64,000 nucleotides of DNA, from the NCBI RefSeq assembly GCF_002009175.1, contig NZ_CP018047.1, positions 4,588,001-4,652,000 on the forward strand, given 5' to 3'. Made by a program: the position numbers and the translations under genes. The DNA is from Streptomyces niveus (GTDB taxonomy: Bacteria; Actinomycetota; Actinomycetes; Streptomycetales; Streptomycetaceae). Shown in pieces: positions 1 to 8,177 of the stretch (the first letter of the stretch is position 1; every line of letters begins with the position of its first letter). Under the pieces are notes generated by a model, which saw only the letters and a program-made list of their open reading frames with translations, searched no databases and was not told the origin of the DNA.

Positions 1-142
1 CCAGATTCCGGTTGGCCTTAGCCGTGGCCGTGGCGGGGGCCTGGGCGGTGTTCCCGGAGTTCTGTGACTTCCGAGCGGAACGTCCGCGCCGCCGACCGCT
101 ACGACGGTCGGCGGGGGCGACGTGCGGGGAGTGTTCAGGCAT
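1..142 (-). CDS. Hypothetical protein, N-terminal fragment cut by the left edge
   Basis: A reading frame starts with ATG at 142 and stays open to position 1 (about 47 codons). A GAGGA ribosome-binding site lies six bases upstream. The visible peptide begins MPEHSPHVAPADRRSG and continues as an Arg- and Ala-rich stretch. That would suit a cytoplasmic N-terminus of a membrane or anti-sigma-type protein, but no domain is visible, so the function is unknown. The good RBS spacing and absence of stops support it; the short visible length argues for caution. Confidence 0.4.
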   Translation of the reverse strand, partial: MPEHSPHVAPADRRSGRRRGRSARKSQNSGNTAQAPATATAKANRNL

Positions 143-912
143 AAATGTCCTCGGTACGACGGGGACCGGCGGATGAAGGTGAAAGGGCCGCGCTTCGGCG
201 CCGGCTTGGGGCTCCAGGGGCGTGTGCCGTCCGGGAGGGTACCGCTCGTGCGAGTGCCGGGTGGGCGTGGGCCGGATGGGTGTGGGCCGGGCGTCGCGGG
301 CCCGACAGGCCTTCCGGGACGCCCCCCGGCTCGCCGCTCCGTCCGCCGCCCCCGGAAGCTGCCGCGTCGGCCGGCCGACGAATCCGGGCCGGCAGAACGA
401 GCACGAGGAAGCGGACCATGTGTTTGAGGAGCCTTCACAGACGGGCAGTTGGACGGGTACAGGCACATGCCAGCGTCATTAAGAGCCATAACAAGCTTGG
501 TGCGTGACCGCGTTCGCCGCCACGGCCGGAGGGGGTCGTTCAGCGGTCGCTTGACCCCATGGGCTTCACAATGTGAATCGCACAAAAGCGGCTATTGGCT
601 CGAACGCAAAGAGGCCGTCGGCAGGGCACGACGGCGATGCGACCGCCAAACGATCGATATCGCGGGGTGTGGCGATCGGTATGGGGGTCGCTTGTGAGGA
701 GAACTTGAGCTGGACTTGAGGAACAACCTCTCAAAGAGTGCATCCCAATCCTCTACTCAACTGTGCCCAGTGGCAAGGCACTTCAATCATGCGTGTCCTT
801 CACAACGCGGAGAATTCGTGTGGGAGACCGTGAATAACCGGCAGTAGAGCTTGATTTGAGCGCGGATGCCTGTGACGCGGGTCACTTCGGAGAGCCGCTC
901 ACCCGCAAGCCG
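143..912. other. Long intergenic region, no convincing gene
   Basis: No frame shows domain character. The longer ORFs here are Arg/Pro-rich products of GC skew. One 29-codon ORF at 418-507 (+), starting MCLRSLHRR, has a GAGGAAG motif upstream and could be a small peptide, but nothing else supports it. The part from about 560 to 900 is noticeably AT-richer than its surroundings. It carries several CTTGA / CTTGAG words (700-760, 850) that may be promoter material for the gene at the left edge. Confidence 0.4.
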
Positions 913-2652
913 TCACTTCGGATCGAACTCGCCGACGAAACGCAGGACCTCGTCCAGCTGGTCCATGCTGAGCAGCCGGCTGCGCGGCCGGAGCATGCCG
1001 GAACTCCCGTACGCCCCCAGCTCCTGGCACCGGCGCAGCAGCCAGGGCCAGTCGATCGACAAATAGTCTGCCAGGGCCCGCAGCCGGTACTCGGAGGTGG
1101 GTCCGTCGATCACGCTGTGTGCGCGGGCATGGTCAACCGCCTGGGTGTACGTACGGACCTGGGACCGCTGATCCGTATTGCCGACACGCCAAATCCCGTC
1201 CGAGCGAAGCCAGTTGGCCACAATCACCCGGTCGTCGGATGCCAGGACGAATTCGTCGATCTGTGAGTACTCCTCCTCGGCGCAGATCCACACGGTCATG
1301 CCGTGCATCTCCATCAGGGCGACGTTGAGGAACAGCAGGATCCGCTCGTACGGCTCGCTGTCCTTGACCGACTTCTCCGGTACGCAGAAGGCGTGCCCGG
1401 GCCGTACGGACGGATCGGCGCGCCGCGCCGCCGCACGGGTGAGGTGCTCGTGCTTGTGCCGGAAGAAGAGCCAGGCCGCGCTCTCCTCGCCGGTCTGCTC
1501 ACGCGTCCAGAAGAAAGGCGGTTCCGTCGCCTCACCGAGATGGCGCTCGATGTGCAGTGTGCAGAAGTACGAGCCCAGCCAGGCGGCACCCACCCGGGAG
1601 AGCTCCGGCATCGCCGACCGCGCCACGGCCGAGCGAGGCATCGCTAAATGGCTCTCCAGCTCACGTCGTTCACTGTCGAGAATGTGGTCGTCCGCGAGGA
1701 GGCTGTCCTCCAGGTTGAGCATCGCCCACATGATGCCGAACGTCAGGTCGTCCAGCCGGTACGGCTTCGGTATCGGCAGCGTCCCGCGCGGATCGGCGTC
1801 CAGCTGGTAGCGCGCGCGGGCGGAGTCCAGTACGTACAGTCCCTCGCCGCCGCTGCCGCCGAGCGAGGCTATGAGCAGGGCCCGTCGGGCGGGCTGCACG
1901 AACGCGCGTAGATGCGGATTCTCCTCCACGGCGATCGACACCACGTCGTCCTGCGACGTCGCCTCGTACATCTGGGCGGGCACCGCGGTGCCGTCGAAGA
2001 TCCGCATGCCGTCCAGATACCAGAGCCCGCCCGCACCGGCCGCCGCCTCCGACGGGGAGAGGGAGGAACTGGACCACAGGGCGTCCATCGAGCGGGCGGT
2101 GGCGAGCGACGATCCGTGCGGCAGCCGCGCGGGGACGACCTCGCGGCTGGGCACGCGCTGGAGCAGCAGGTCCACCTCGACGCCGAGCATGTAGGCGAGG
2201 ACGGTGGCCGCGTCGCCCTGGGGCGACTGGGTGCCGGCCAGCCAGCGCTTGAAGGTGATGCGTGAGACGGAGACGTTGCCGACGCGGCTGTTGCCGTACT
2301 CCTTCGCGGCGCGGCGCGCGGCGAGGCTGAACTGCACGTCGAAGACGGCGAATTTCGCCCAGTTGAGCCGTTCGAGCAGCACCCGCAGCAGGGTCGGCGG
2401 GCGCTGCTCGCTGTGGCCGGCGGACCGCTCCGCGGTTCGCTCGACGGACTGGTCGGCGGTCTTCGGGGCCGCCTTCTCGACCGGGGGGTCGGTGGGGTGG
2501 CCGACGGAGTGGCCGGTGGGGTGATCGGCTGAGCGGTCGGTGAGGTGGCCGACGGAGCGATCGACGGAGCGGTCGGCGGAGTGATCGGCCGCGCGATCGA
2601 CCGGCTGATCAGGTCGGCGATCGACCGGATACTCGTTCTCCTCAGGGGTCAC
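913..2652 (-). CDS. XRE-like regulator with a low-complexity N-terminus
   Basis: A 579-residue protein. Residues 1-85 form a degenerate tetrapeptide repeat (D/H-R/P-S/T-x, for example DRSVDRSVGH). Residues about 95-165 resemble a helix-turn-helix (SVSRITFKRWLAG and the following helix). The remaining 400 residues have no motif I recognise, but are well-formed soluble sequence, WY-rich near residues 320-420. The start is GTG at 2652, with GGAGG about ten bases upstream. Large cytosolic proteins with an N-terminal Cro-like HTH and a long uncharacterised C-terminal region are common in Streptomyces. DNA binding is inferred and the rest is unknown. The repeat may be a real disordered tail or a mis-chosen start. 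Confidence 0.7.
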   Translation of the reverse strand: MTPEENEYPVDRRPDQPVDRAADHSADRSVDRSVGHLTDRSADHPTGHSVGHPTDPPVEKAAPKTADQSVERTAERSAGHSEQRPPTLLRVLLERLNWAKFAVFDVQFSLAARRAAKEYGNSRVGNVSVSRITFKRWLAGTQSPQGDAATVLAYMLGVEVDLLLQRVPSREVVPARLPHGSSLATARSMDALWSSSSLSPSEAAAGAGGLWYLDGMRIFDGTAVPAQMYEATSQDDVVSIAVEENPHLRAFVQPARRALLIASLGGSGGEGLYVLDSARARYQLDADPRGTLPIPKPYRLDDLTFGIMWAMLNLEDSLLADDHILDSERRELESHLAMPRSAVARSAMPELSRVGAAWLGSYFCTLHIERHLGEATEPPFFWTREQTGEESAAWLFFRHKHEHLTRAAARRADPSVRPGHAFCVPEKSVKDSEPYERILLFLNVALMEMHGMTVWICAEEEYSQIDEFVLASDDRVIVANWLRSDGIWRVGNTDQRSQVRTYTQAVDHARAHSVIDGPTSEYRLRALADYLSIDWPWLLRRCQELGAYGSSGMLRPRSRLLSMDQLDEVLRFVGEFDPK

Positions 2653-2984
2653 GAGCCGAGCCCTCCTCGGGCAGCCAGAACGGTGCGGTCAGATAGTCGA
2701 AGCGGAAATTCCATCCAGCTGACTCATCCTCACGGTGTCGTACGCACGGTCGCAAATGCCAATTCTGGCGTCTCGGCAGAGACATGATCACTCCGAGTAG
2801 GCGCCGCTGTCCAGCAGAACCCTGGCCAGAGGATCCACGGTTAGTCAACAGCCCTCACTATTAGCGCAGTTGAGAGATGGGGGCTGCGGAAGCGGTGGAT
2901 CCGGTCCGCCGCTGTGCCGCCGCACTGCCGTCGCTGCACCGTCGCTGTACCGCCGCTCCGGCCTCCCGCGACCCTTTCCCGAGG
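2653..2984. other. Intergenic region upstream of the XRE-like gene
   Basis: 332 bases between two minus-strand genes. On the minus strand, TTGACT near 2845 and TAATAG near 2862 could serve a promoter for the gene ending at 913. No clear terminator for the MFS gene is visible. The repeated CCGTCGCTGYACCG words around 2930-2955 are a short imperfect tandem. Confidence 0.35.
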
Positions 2985-4397
2985 TCAGTTCCGCTTCCGC
3001 GGCAGCTGCGCCAGGATCGTCAGGACCCCGAACGCCAGGATGACCACCAATCCCGGCCGGAGCATGGACAGCTCGTTGCCGGGCATGATCGCGGCTGTGA
3101 CGACGGCGAGGCCGACGGCTCCGCCGACCTGGAGCGAACTGTTGAGCATCCCCGCGGCGAGCCCCTGCTCCTCGTCCGGCACTCCACTCGTGCCCGCGAC
3201 CATCAGCGTCGCGATGCTGAGCGCGAAGCCCACACCCCACAGCAGCGAGGCGGGCAGCAGGACCGTCCACAGGTCCGGTTCCGGACCGATGCGAAGAAAC
3301 AGCAGGTAGCAGGGGAGAAAGGCCACCAGCCCGGCCATCAGCACCCTGCGTACACCGAACCTGTTCATCAGCGCGCCGAGCTTGGGTCCGATGACGACCA
3401 CCATGAGCCCGGCGGGCAGCAGGACCAGCGCCATCTGCCACGGCCGCCAGCCCTGAAGATCCTGTAGGTACAGGGCCAGCACGAACTGGAAGCCCATGGC
3501 ACCCCCGTACAGCAGGGCGATGCTGATGTTGGCGGTCACCAGACCCCGGTTACGGAAGATGCCCAGCCGGATCAGCGGCTCCTTCACCGCGCGCTCGATC
3601 GCGACGAACCCCGCGAGCAGCAGCCCGGACAGGGCGATCCCGCCCAGCGTCCGCCACGACGACCAGCCGGCGTCCGCCGCCGAGACCACGGTGAAGACGA
3701 GCAGCAGCATTCCGGCGAGCAGGGTCACGGCGCCGCCGATGTCGAGCCGCGGGCGCGCCGTACGGGGCGGGTCCGGCGGCAGGAAGCGCAGCGCGCCGAT
3801 CAGCAGGAGTACGGAGAGCGGAATCGGCAGGACGAAGATGGACCGCCAGTTCAGCCCGGCGAGCAGACCGCCGACCAGCAGCCCGGAGGAGTATCCGGAC
3901 GCTTCGAAGACGTTGAAGATCCCGAACGCCTTGTTGCGTTGAGGGCCTTCGCGGAAGGTCGTGGTGAGCAGCGACATCGCGGCCGGTGCGGCGAAGCCCG
4001 CCGCCATCCCCTTGACGAAGCGCGAGACGATGAGCAGCGTCCCGTCGTCGGCGAGGGCGCCGAACAGCGACACGACGGCGAACGCGGCCATCGACACCAC
4101 GAGCACCCGCCGCCTGCCGAACAGGTCGGCGACCCGCCCGCCCAGCAGCAGGAAGCTGCCGAACGCCAGGATGTACGCGCTGACCAGCCACTGCGCGGTG
4201 GCGGTGGTCATGCCCAGCTCACGCTGGATCTCGGGGACGGCGACGACGATCATCGAGATGTCGAGGCCGTCGAGGAGGATCACCCCGCTGAAGATCATGA
4301 GGGAGATCCACAGCCGGGCGGGCCAGGGCCGGGAGTCCTCTCGCGGCTGTTGTTCACTGGTGGCCGGGCTCTCCGACCTGGGCGTGCTCTCTGACAT
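2985..4397 (-). CDS. MFS drug/metabolite exporter, DHA2 (EmrB/QacA) type
   Basis: A 470-residue integral membrane protein with a roughly 28-residue cytoplasmic N-terminus followed by many hydrophobic segments, in the range of a 12-14 TM permease. The MFS signature loop is present as GGRVADLFGRR (residues 86-96), and the proton antiporter region is typical of the DHA2 branch (drug:H+ antiporter). It should sit in the inner membrane and export small hydrophobic compounds. It is transcribed divergently from the MmyB-type regulator at 4580, a common arrangement in which the regulator controls the pump. The substrate cannot be read from sequence. Confidence 0.9.
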   Translation of the reverse strand: MSESTPRSESPATSEQQPREDSRPWPARLWISLMIFSGVILLDGLDISMIVVAVPEIQRELGMTTATAQWLVSAYILAFGSFLLLGGRVADLFGRRRVLVVSMAAFAVVSLFGALADDGTLLIVSRFVKGMAAGFAAPAAMSLLTTTFREGPQRNKAFGIFNVFEASGYSSGLLVGGLLAGLNWRSIFVLPIPLSVLLLIGALRFLPPDPPRTARPRLDIGGAVTLLAGMLLLVFTVVSAADAGWSSWRTLGGIALSGLLLAGFVAIERAVKEPLIRLGIFRNRGLVTANISIALLYGGAMGFQFVLALYLQDLQGWRPWQMALVLLPAGLMVVVIGPKLGALMNRFGVRRVLMAGLVAFLPCYLLFLRIGPEPDLWTVLLPASLLWGVGFALSIATLMVAGTSGVPDEEQGLAAGMLNSSLQVGGAVGLAVVTAAIMPGNELSMLRPGLVVILAFGVLTILAQLPRKRN

Positions 4398-4579
4398 GGG
4401 CGTGTCCCCTCACGGCTGCTGCTGGATGCCGCGAGCCTCACCGGCGGGCCGGGGACCGGCCAGCCCCCTGTCGTACGTGCGCCGCCTGTTCCTGCTACCG
4501 ACAGGGACAGGTTCGAATCCCGTTACGGGCGTACCGTCGGGAGCTGTGAACGCCCGGGAGGCGGCGGGGGGAGACGGCG

Positions 4580-5539
4580 GTGGAGATGGCAGGGCGGATG
4601 GTGGGGGAGACGGCGGTGGAGATGGACGGCGACGGCGGTGGTCGGGTGTTCGACCCCCACGCCGAGATCGGCGCGTTCCTGCGCACCCGGCGGGGGCGGC
4701 TGAGCCCGCGGGACGTGGGCCTGCCCCTGTACGGGAGGTACCGCCGGGTCCCCGGCCTGCGGCGCGAGGAGCTGGCGCAGCTCGCCGGGGTCTCGGTCGC
4801 GTACCTCACCCGCCTCGAACAGGGCAGGGGCCACAACGTGTCGGCGGAGGTCCTGGGCGCGCTCTCCCGCGCGCTGCGGCTGACGGACGTCGAGCACGAC
4901 CACCTCACCCGGCTCGCCAAGTGCCATCGGACCAACAGACACACCCCGCCGCCGCCCGCGGAGGAGCGGGTGCGCCCGGCGCTGCGGGAGATGCTGAGGT
5001 CCCTGGACGGCGTACCGGCGTACGTCACGGGCTGGCGCTCCGACCTCCTGGCGTGGAACCGCACGGCGGCGGCCCTCTTCGGCGACTGGGACCAACTGCC
5101 CCCGGGGGAACGGAACTGGGCGCGCCTGCTGTTCCTTTTCCCCGACTCCCGCCGGCTGTTCGACGACTGGGAGACCCGGGCCGCCGGCGCGGTGGGAGCC
5201 CTGCGCGTACACGCCGCCTGCCGCCCGGACGACCCGCGGCTGCTGTCACTGGTGACCGAACTCTCCACCAGGAGCGATGACTTCCGCCGCCTCTGGTCGC
5301 GCCACGACGTCAGGGAACACCACCACGGCACCACGCGCCTCCACCACCCGCTGGTCGGCGCCCTGACGCTGTCGTTCGAAACCCTCCAACTCCCGGACGG
5401 CTCCGACCAGACCCTCACGATCCACCACGCGACACCGGGCTCGCCGGCGTCCGAGAACCTCCGCCTGCTGACGAGCTGGGGCCCGCCGAGGCCGACGACC
5501 CCACTCCGCCAGGAGCACCGATCGCCATATCCGCCATGA
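4580..5539 (+). CDS. MmyB-type XRE transcriptional regulator
   Basis: A 319-residue protein. The helix-turn-helix spans about residues 25-95 (PGLRREELAQLAGVSVAYLTRLEQGR). The C-terminal half matches the MmyB-like ligand-binding domain (YVTGWRSDLLAWNRTAAALFGDW and later helices), which in this family is a PAS-like fold that binds a hydrophobic ligand. It is divergent from the exporter ending at 2985, so it probably controls the pump. The start is uncertain: a 36-bp direct duplication places GTG at 4580 and 4616 and ATG at 4586 and 4622, each behind a GGGGGAG motif. The stop overlaps the next start (ATGA at 5536). Confidence 0.9.
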   Translation: MEMAGRMVGETAVEMDGDGGGRVFDPHAEIGAFLRTRRGRLSPRDVGLPLYGRYRRVPGLRREELAQLAGVSVAYLTRLEQGRGHNVSAEVLGALSRALRLTDVEHDHLTRLAKCHRTNRHTPPPPAEERVRPALREMLRSLDGVPAYVTGWRSDLLAWNRTAAALFGDWDQLPPGERNWARLLFLFPDSRRLFDDWETRAAGAVGALRVHAACRPDDPRLLSLVTELSTRSDDFRRLWSRHDVREHHHGTTRLHHPLVGALTLSFETLQLPDGSDQTLTIHHATPGSPASENLRLLTSWGPPRPTTPLRQEHRSPYPP

Positions 5540-5985
5540 TGTCCGGCATGATGCTGACCTTCGGCCCGGACCGCCGGACCCGCGAGTTCACGTGCGACTG
5601 CTGCAACGCGCCTGTCGAGCGGGCGTGGGACTTCATCCATGCCGACGGCGCCCCACACGCCGTGTACTTCGCGAACTGCTACCACCACACGAATCAGGAC
5701 CACGACGCGTGGATAGACGTGATCTTCGGTACGTGGGGTGAGGGACCGGACAGTTGGGGCGACCACATCGCCTTCGCCTGCCGCGTCGGCCCGGTGGCAG
5801 GCCAGAGCACCCCGGCCTCCACCCTGGTGACCGCCGGCCTGGCACACCCGGACGACCCGCTCTTCGGACTCAAACTCGACCGCGAGGCCGCCCTGCGGCA
5901 CCCCCGGCTGAACGAGTTCTGGCAGGTCTCGGACTTCATCCTGGAGAACGACCCCTTGGCGCGGGCCCACATCTACGGCCGGTAG
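5536..5985 (+). CDS. Conserved hypothetical protein with a CxCC motif
   Basis: A 149-residue soluble protein. Near the N-terminus it has FTCDCCNAPVERAW, a possible metal- or redox-active Cys cluster (C-x-C-C), followed by acidic, aromatic-rich sequence and the tail ENDPLARAHIYGR. Its start overlaps the stop of the MmyB-type regulator by four bases, so the two are translationally coupled. I do not recognise a named family. The pattern of an N-terminal zinc-knuckle-like patch and a compact alpha/beta body suits a small cytosolic accessory protein. Whether it helps the regulator or is only co-transcribed cannot be decided. Confidence 0.75.
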   Translation: MMSGMMLTFGPDRRTREFTCDCCNAPVERAWDFIHADGAPHAVYFANCYHHTNQDHDAWIDVIFGTWGEGPDSWGDHIAFACRVGPVAGQSTPASTLVTAGLAHPDDPLFGLKLDREAALRHPRLNEFWQVSDFILENDPLARAHIYGR

Positions 5986-6025
5986 ACGAAGTCGCGGGTC
6001 GGGCGGGTCAGGCGGGTCAGGCGGG

Positions 6026-7435
6026 TCAGAAACCCGCAGCCGTGTGAGCGGCCGGGGTCATGTGGTCCGTGAACCAGTCACCGGCCAGCTCGGTGACCTG
6101 CTCCAGGGCGCCGGTCTCCTCGAAGAGATGCGTGGCGCCGGGAACGACCGCGAGCCGGTTCTCGCAGTGCAGCCGGGACCGGGCGGCGCGATTGAGATCG
6201 AGCACCTGAAGGTCGTCCCCACCGACGATCAGCAGCGTGGGCGCGGTCACCTCCGGCAACCGGGGCCCGGCCAGATCGGGCCTGCCGCCCCGCGAGACCA
6301 CGGCGGCGATACGCGCATCGGGCTCGGCGGCCGACCACAGCGCCGCCCCGGCACCCGTGCTGGCGCCGAAGTACCCCACGGCCAGCCCCTCGCATTCGGG
6401 CTGTTCGCGCAGCCATCCGGTGGCATCGGTGAGCCGCCCGGCCAGCAGCCCGGTGTCGAAGACGTTGGCCCGGTCCGCCTCTTCCTCCTCGGTGAGCAGG
6501 TCGAACAGCAGGGTGCCGAGCCCGGCCCGGTTCAGTCCGACGGCGACGAAACGGTTGCGCGGGCTGTGCCGGCTGCTGCCACTGCCGTGCGCGAACACGA
6601 CGACCCCGGCCGCGCCCTCGGGCACGGTCAGCCGCCCGCGCAGCGTCGTACCGCCGATCTGTATGTACACCTCTCTGTCCGACCCGTCGCCCTTGCCGCC
6701 CGCTTCATTGTTTGTCGCCCCGTGTGCCTCCCGGCCCTTGTCGACCCCGGGTCCCGGTCGAGTCCGGCCGCTGCCGCTGCCGCTGCCGCTGCCCGCCGCC
6801 CGATCGCCCGCCTCCGCCAGGCAGGCGACGACCTCGGCGTCCTCGGTCTGGGCGAAGTCCACGTAGAACTGTCCGATCGCGTAGAAGTCCCTGGGGGTGT
6901 GCGGCGAGACGAACTCGTCGGCGTCGGAGCCCATCCGTTCGGTCCAGTCGCGCGGCGCCACGGGGACGGCCAGCACGATCCGTTCCGCCCCCCGGGCGCG
7001 AGCGATCCGGCAGGCCGCGCGAGCCGTCGACCCCGTGGCCACCCCGTCGTCGATCACCAGTACCGTGCGCCCCTCCAGGCCGATCGGCGCGCGTCCGCCC
7101 CGGTACCGGCGGGCGCGGCTGTCCAGCACCTGCCGCTCATGGGCCTCGACACCGGCCAGCTCGTCCTCGGTGACGCCCGTCATGCGCACGACCTCGTCGT
7201 TGATCACGCGGACGCCGCCCTCGCCGATCGCCCCCATCCCCAGCTCCTGGTGGAACGGCACGCCCAGCTTTCGTACGAGACAGACATCCAGAGGCGCGTC
7301 CAGTGCCTCGGCCACCGCCGCGGCGACCGGAACGCCTCCGCGGGGCAGCCCCAGCACCACGATCCCGGCGCCCCTGAGGTGTCTCAGGGAGTTGGCCAGC
7401 TGGCGGCCGGCATCTCGGCGATCCATGAACAACAC
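6026..7435 (-). CDS. Phosphoribosyltransferase / alpha-beta hydrolase fusion
   Basis: About 469 residues. The N-terminal half is a type I PRTase fold with the PRPP-binding loop VLVIDDGVATGSTARAA. A Gly-Ser linker (GSGSGSGSG) follows. The C-terminal half is a dienelactone-hydrolase-like alpha/beta hydrolase with nucleophile elbow GASTGAG, a late Asp (VGGDD) and a final His (GATHLFEE). I chose GTG at 7435 because AAGGAGG lies seven bases upstream. A longer frame from 7504 only adds an Ala-Leu repeat encoded by a hexanucleotide tandem. In actinobacteria this fusion is often near CBS-domain and dormancy-type genes, and a CBS gene is divergent here. The substrates are unknown. Confidence 0.85.
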   Translation of the reverse strand: MLFMDRRDAGRQLANSLRHLRGAGIVVLGLPRGGVPVAAAVAEALDAPLDVCLVRKLGVPFHQELGMGAIGEGGVRVINDEVVRMTGVTEDELAGVEAHERQVLDSRARRYRGGRAPIGLEGRTVLVIDDGVATGSTARAACRIARARGAERIVLAVPVAPRDWTERMGSDADEFVSPHTPRDFYAIGQFYVDFAQTEDAEVVACLAEAGDRAAGSGSGSGSGRTRPGPGVDKGREAHGATNNEAGGKGDGSDREVYIQIGGTTLRGRLTVPEGAAGVVVFAHGSGSSRHSPRNRFVAVGLNRAGLGTLLFDLLTEEEEADRANVFDTGLLAGRLTDATGWLREQPECEGLAVGYFGASTGAGAALWSAAEPDARIAAVVSRGGRPDLAGPRLPEVTAPTLLIVGGDDLQVLDLNRAARSRLHCENRLAVVPGATHLFEETGALEQVTELAGDWFTDHMTPAAHTAAGF

Positions 7436-7460
7436 GGCTCGACCTCCTTGCCCCGAGAGG

Positions 7461-7514
7461 AACGCGAACGCCAACGCCAACGCCAACGCCAACGCGAACG
7501 GCAACGCGAACGCG
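7461..7514. repeat. Hexanucleotide tandem repeat (AACGCC/AACGCG)n
   Basis: Nine head-to-tail units of AACGCS, four of them perfect AACGCC, lie just upstream of the preferred start of the PRTase/hydrolase gene, in the divergent promoter region shared with the CBS gene. Copy-number change would not shift a frame but would alter spacing of promoter elements. Confidence 0.85.
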
Positions 7515-7693
7515 AAACGGGCGGCGCGACGAGTGCTCTATACATCCATCGTCCTCCATTCGGAGGAGGGACGCGCGCCGCGGTGAGGTGCGGGACGTTC
7601 GGCCGTCGAAGCGGCCCTGTTCGGCCCAAGCGTGCGCGCGGGCCACCAGGTGAACTGAGTGGTAGCCCTCCCCTCCCCCCAAGGAGACGGCTG

Positions 7694-8146
7694 ATGAAAG
7701 TCTCGGAAGTGATGACATCTCCGCCGGTGACGATCACTCCGCACGCCTCGCTGGCCGAGGCGGTCCGGCGGATGGCCGAAGGCGGTATCGGGTCCCTCCT
7801 CGTGACCGAGAACGGGACTCTGCGCGGAATCGTCACCGACCGTGATCTCGCGGTACGGGGGCTGGGCCGCGGACTCGACGGGGAGGCTCCGGTGGAGGCC
7901 GTCATGTCGGCGCAGGTCGTGACGGTGGACGTGGCCGACGATGTACACGTGGCGTATCGGACCTTCCGCCGCGCCGGGGTACGCCGGCTGCCGGTCCTCG
8001 ACGGCGGCCGGACGGCGGGGATGCTGACCGTCGACGACCTGCTCCTGGACGTCTTCCAGCGACTGGCCGACCTTCTCGGGCCGGTCGCGTGGAGCGTCCT
8101 CGCGGAGCCACCGGGCCCGCCCGCGGCGACCGGGGCCCGTCGATGA
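7694..8146 (+). CDS. CBS-domain pair protein
   Basis: A 150-residue stand-alone Bateman module. The first CBS motif is MKVSEVMTSPPVTITPHASL through GIVTDRDL (residues 1-55) and the second is VEAVMSAQVVTVDVADDV through GMLTVDDLLLD (about 65-125). Such modules bind adenosyl nucleotides (AMP, ATP, SAM) and act as energy sensors. The ATG at 7694 has AAGGAGA eight bases upstream. A long upstream extension of the same frame is excluded because it is low-complexity and antisense to the PRTase/hydrolase gene. It is divergent from that gene, and the pair probably shares control. The partner protein is unknown. Confidence 0.9.
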   Translation: MKVSEVMTSPPVTITPHASLAEAVRRMAEGGIGSLLVTENGTLRGIVTDRDLAVRGLGRGLDGEAPVEAVMSAQVVTVDVADDVHVAYRTFRRAGVRRLPVLDGGRTAGMLTVDDLLLDVFQRLADLLGPVAWSVLAEPPGPPAATGARR

Positions 8147-8177
8147 CCGGTATCCACGCGCATCGACCGGCCCGGGC

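Noticed and set aside
4500..4535. tRNA-like T-arm (GGTTCGAATCC with partial stem) in the MFS/MmyB intergenic region
   Set aside because: No acceptor, D-arm or anticodon arm can be folded around it and one stem pair fails. It is probably chance, or an old attachment-site scrap.
7590..7625. DevR/OsdR-like box (GGGACGTTCGGCC) upstream of the CBS gene
   Set aside because: Only one half-site is convincing; the second half does not match. Not enough to call an operator, although dormancy control would suit the genes.
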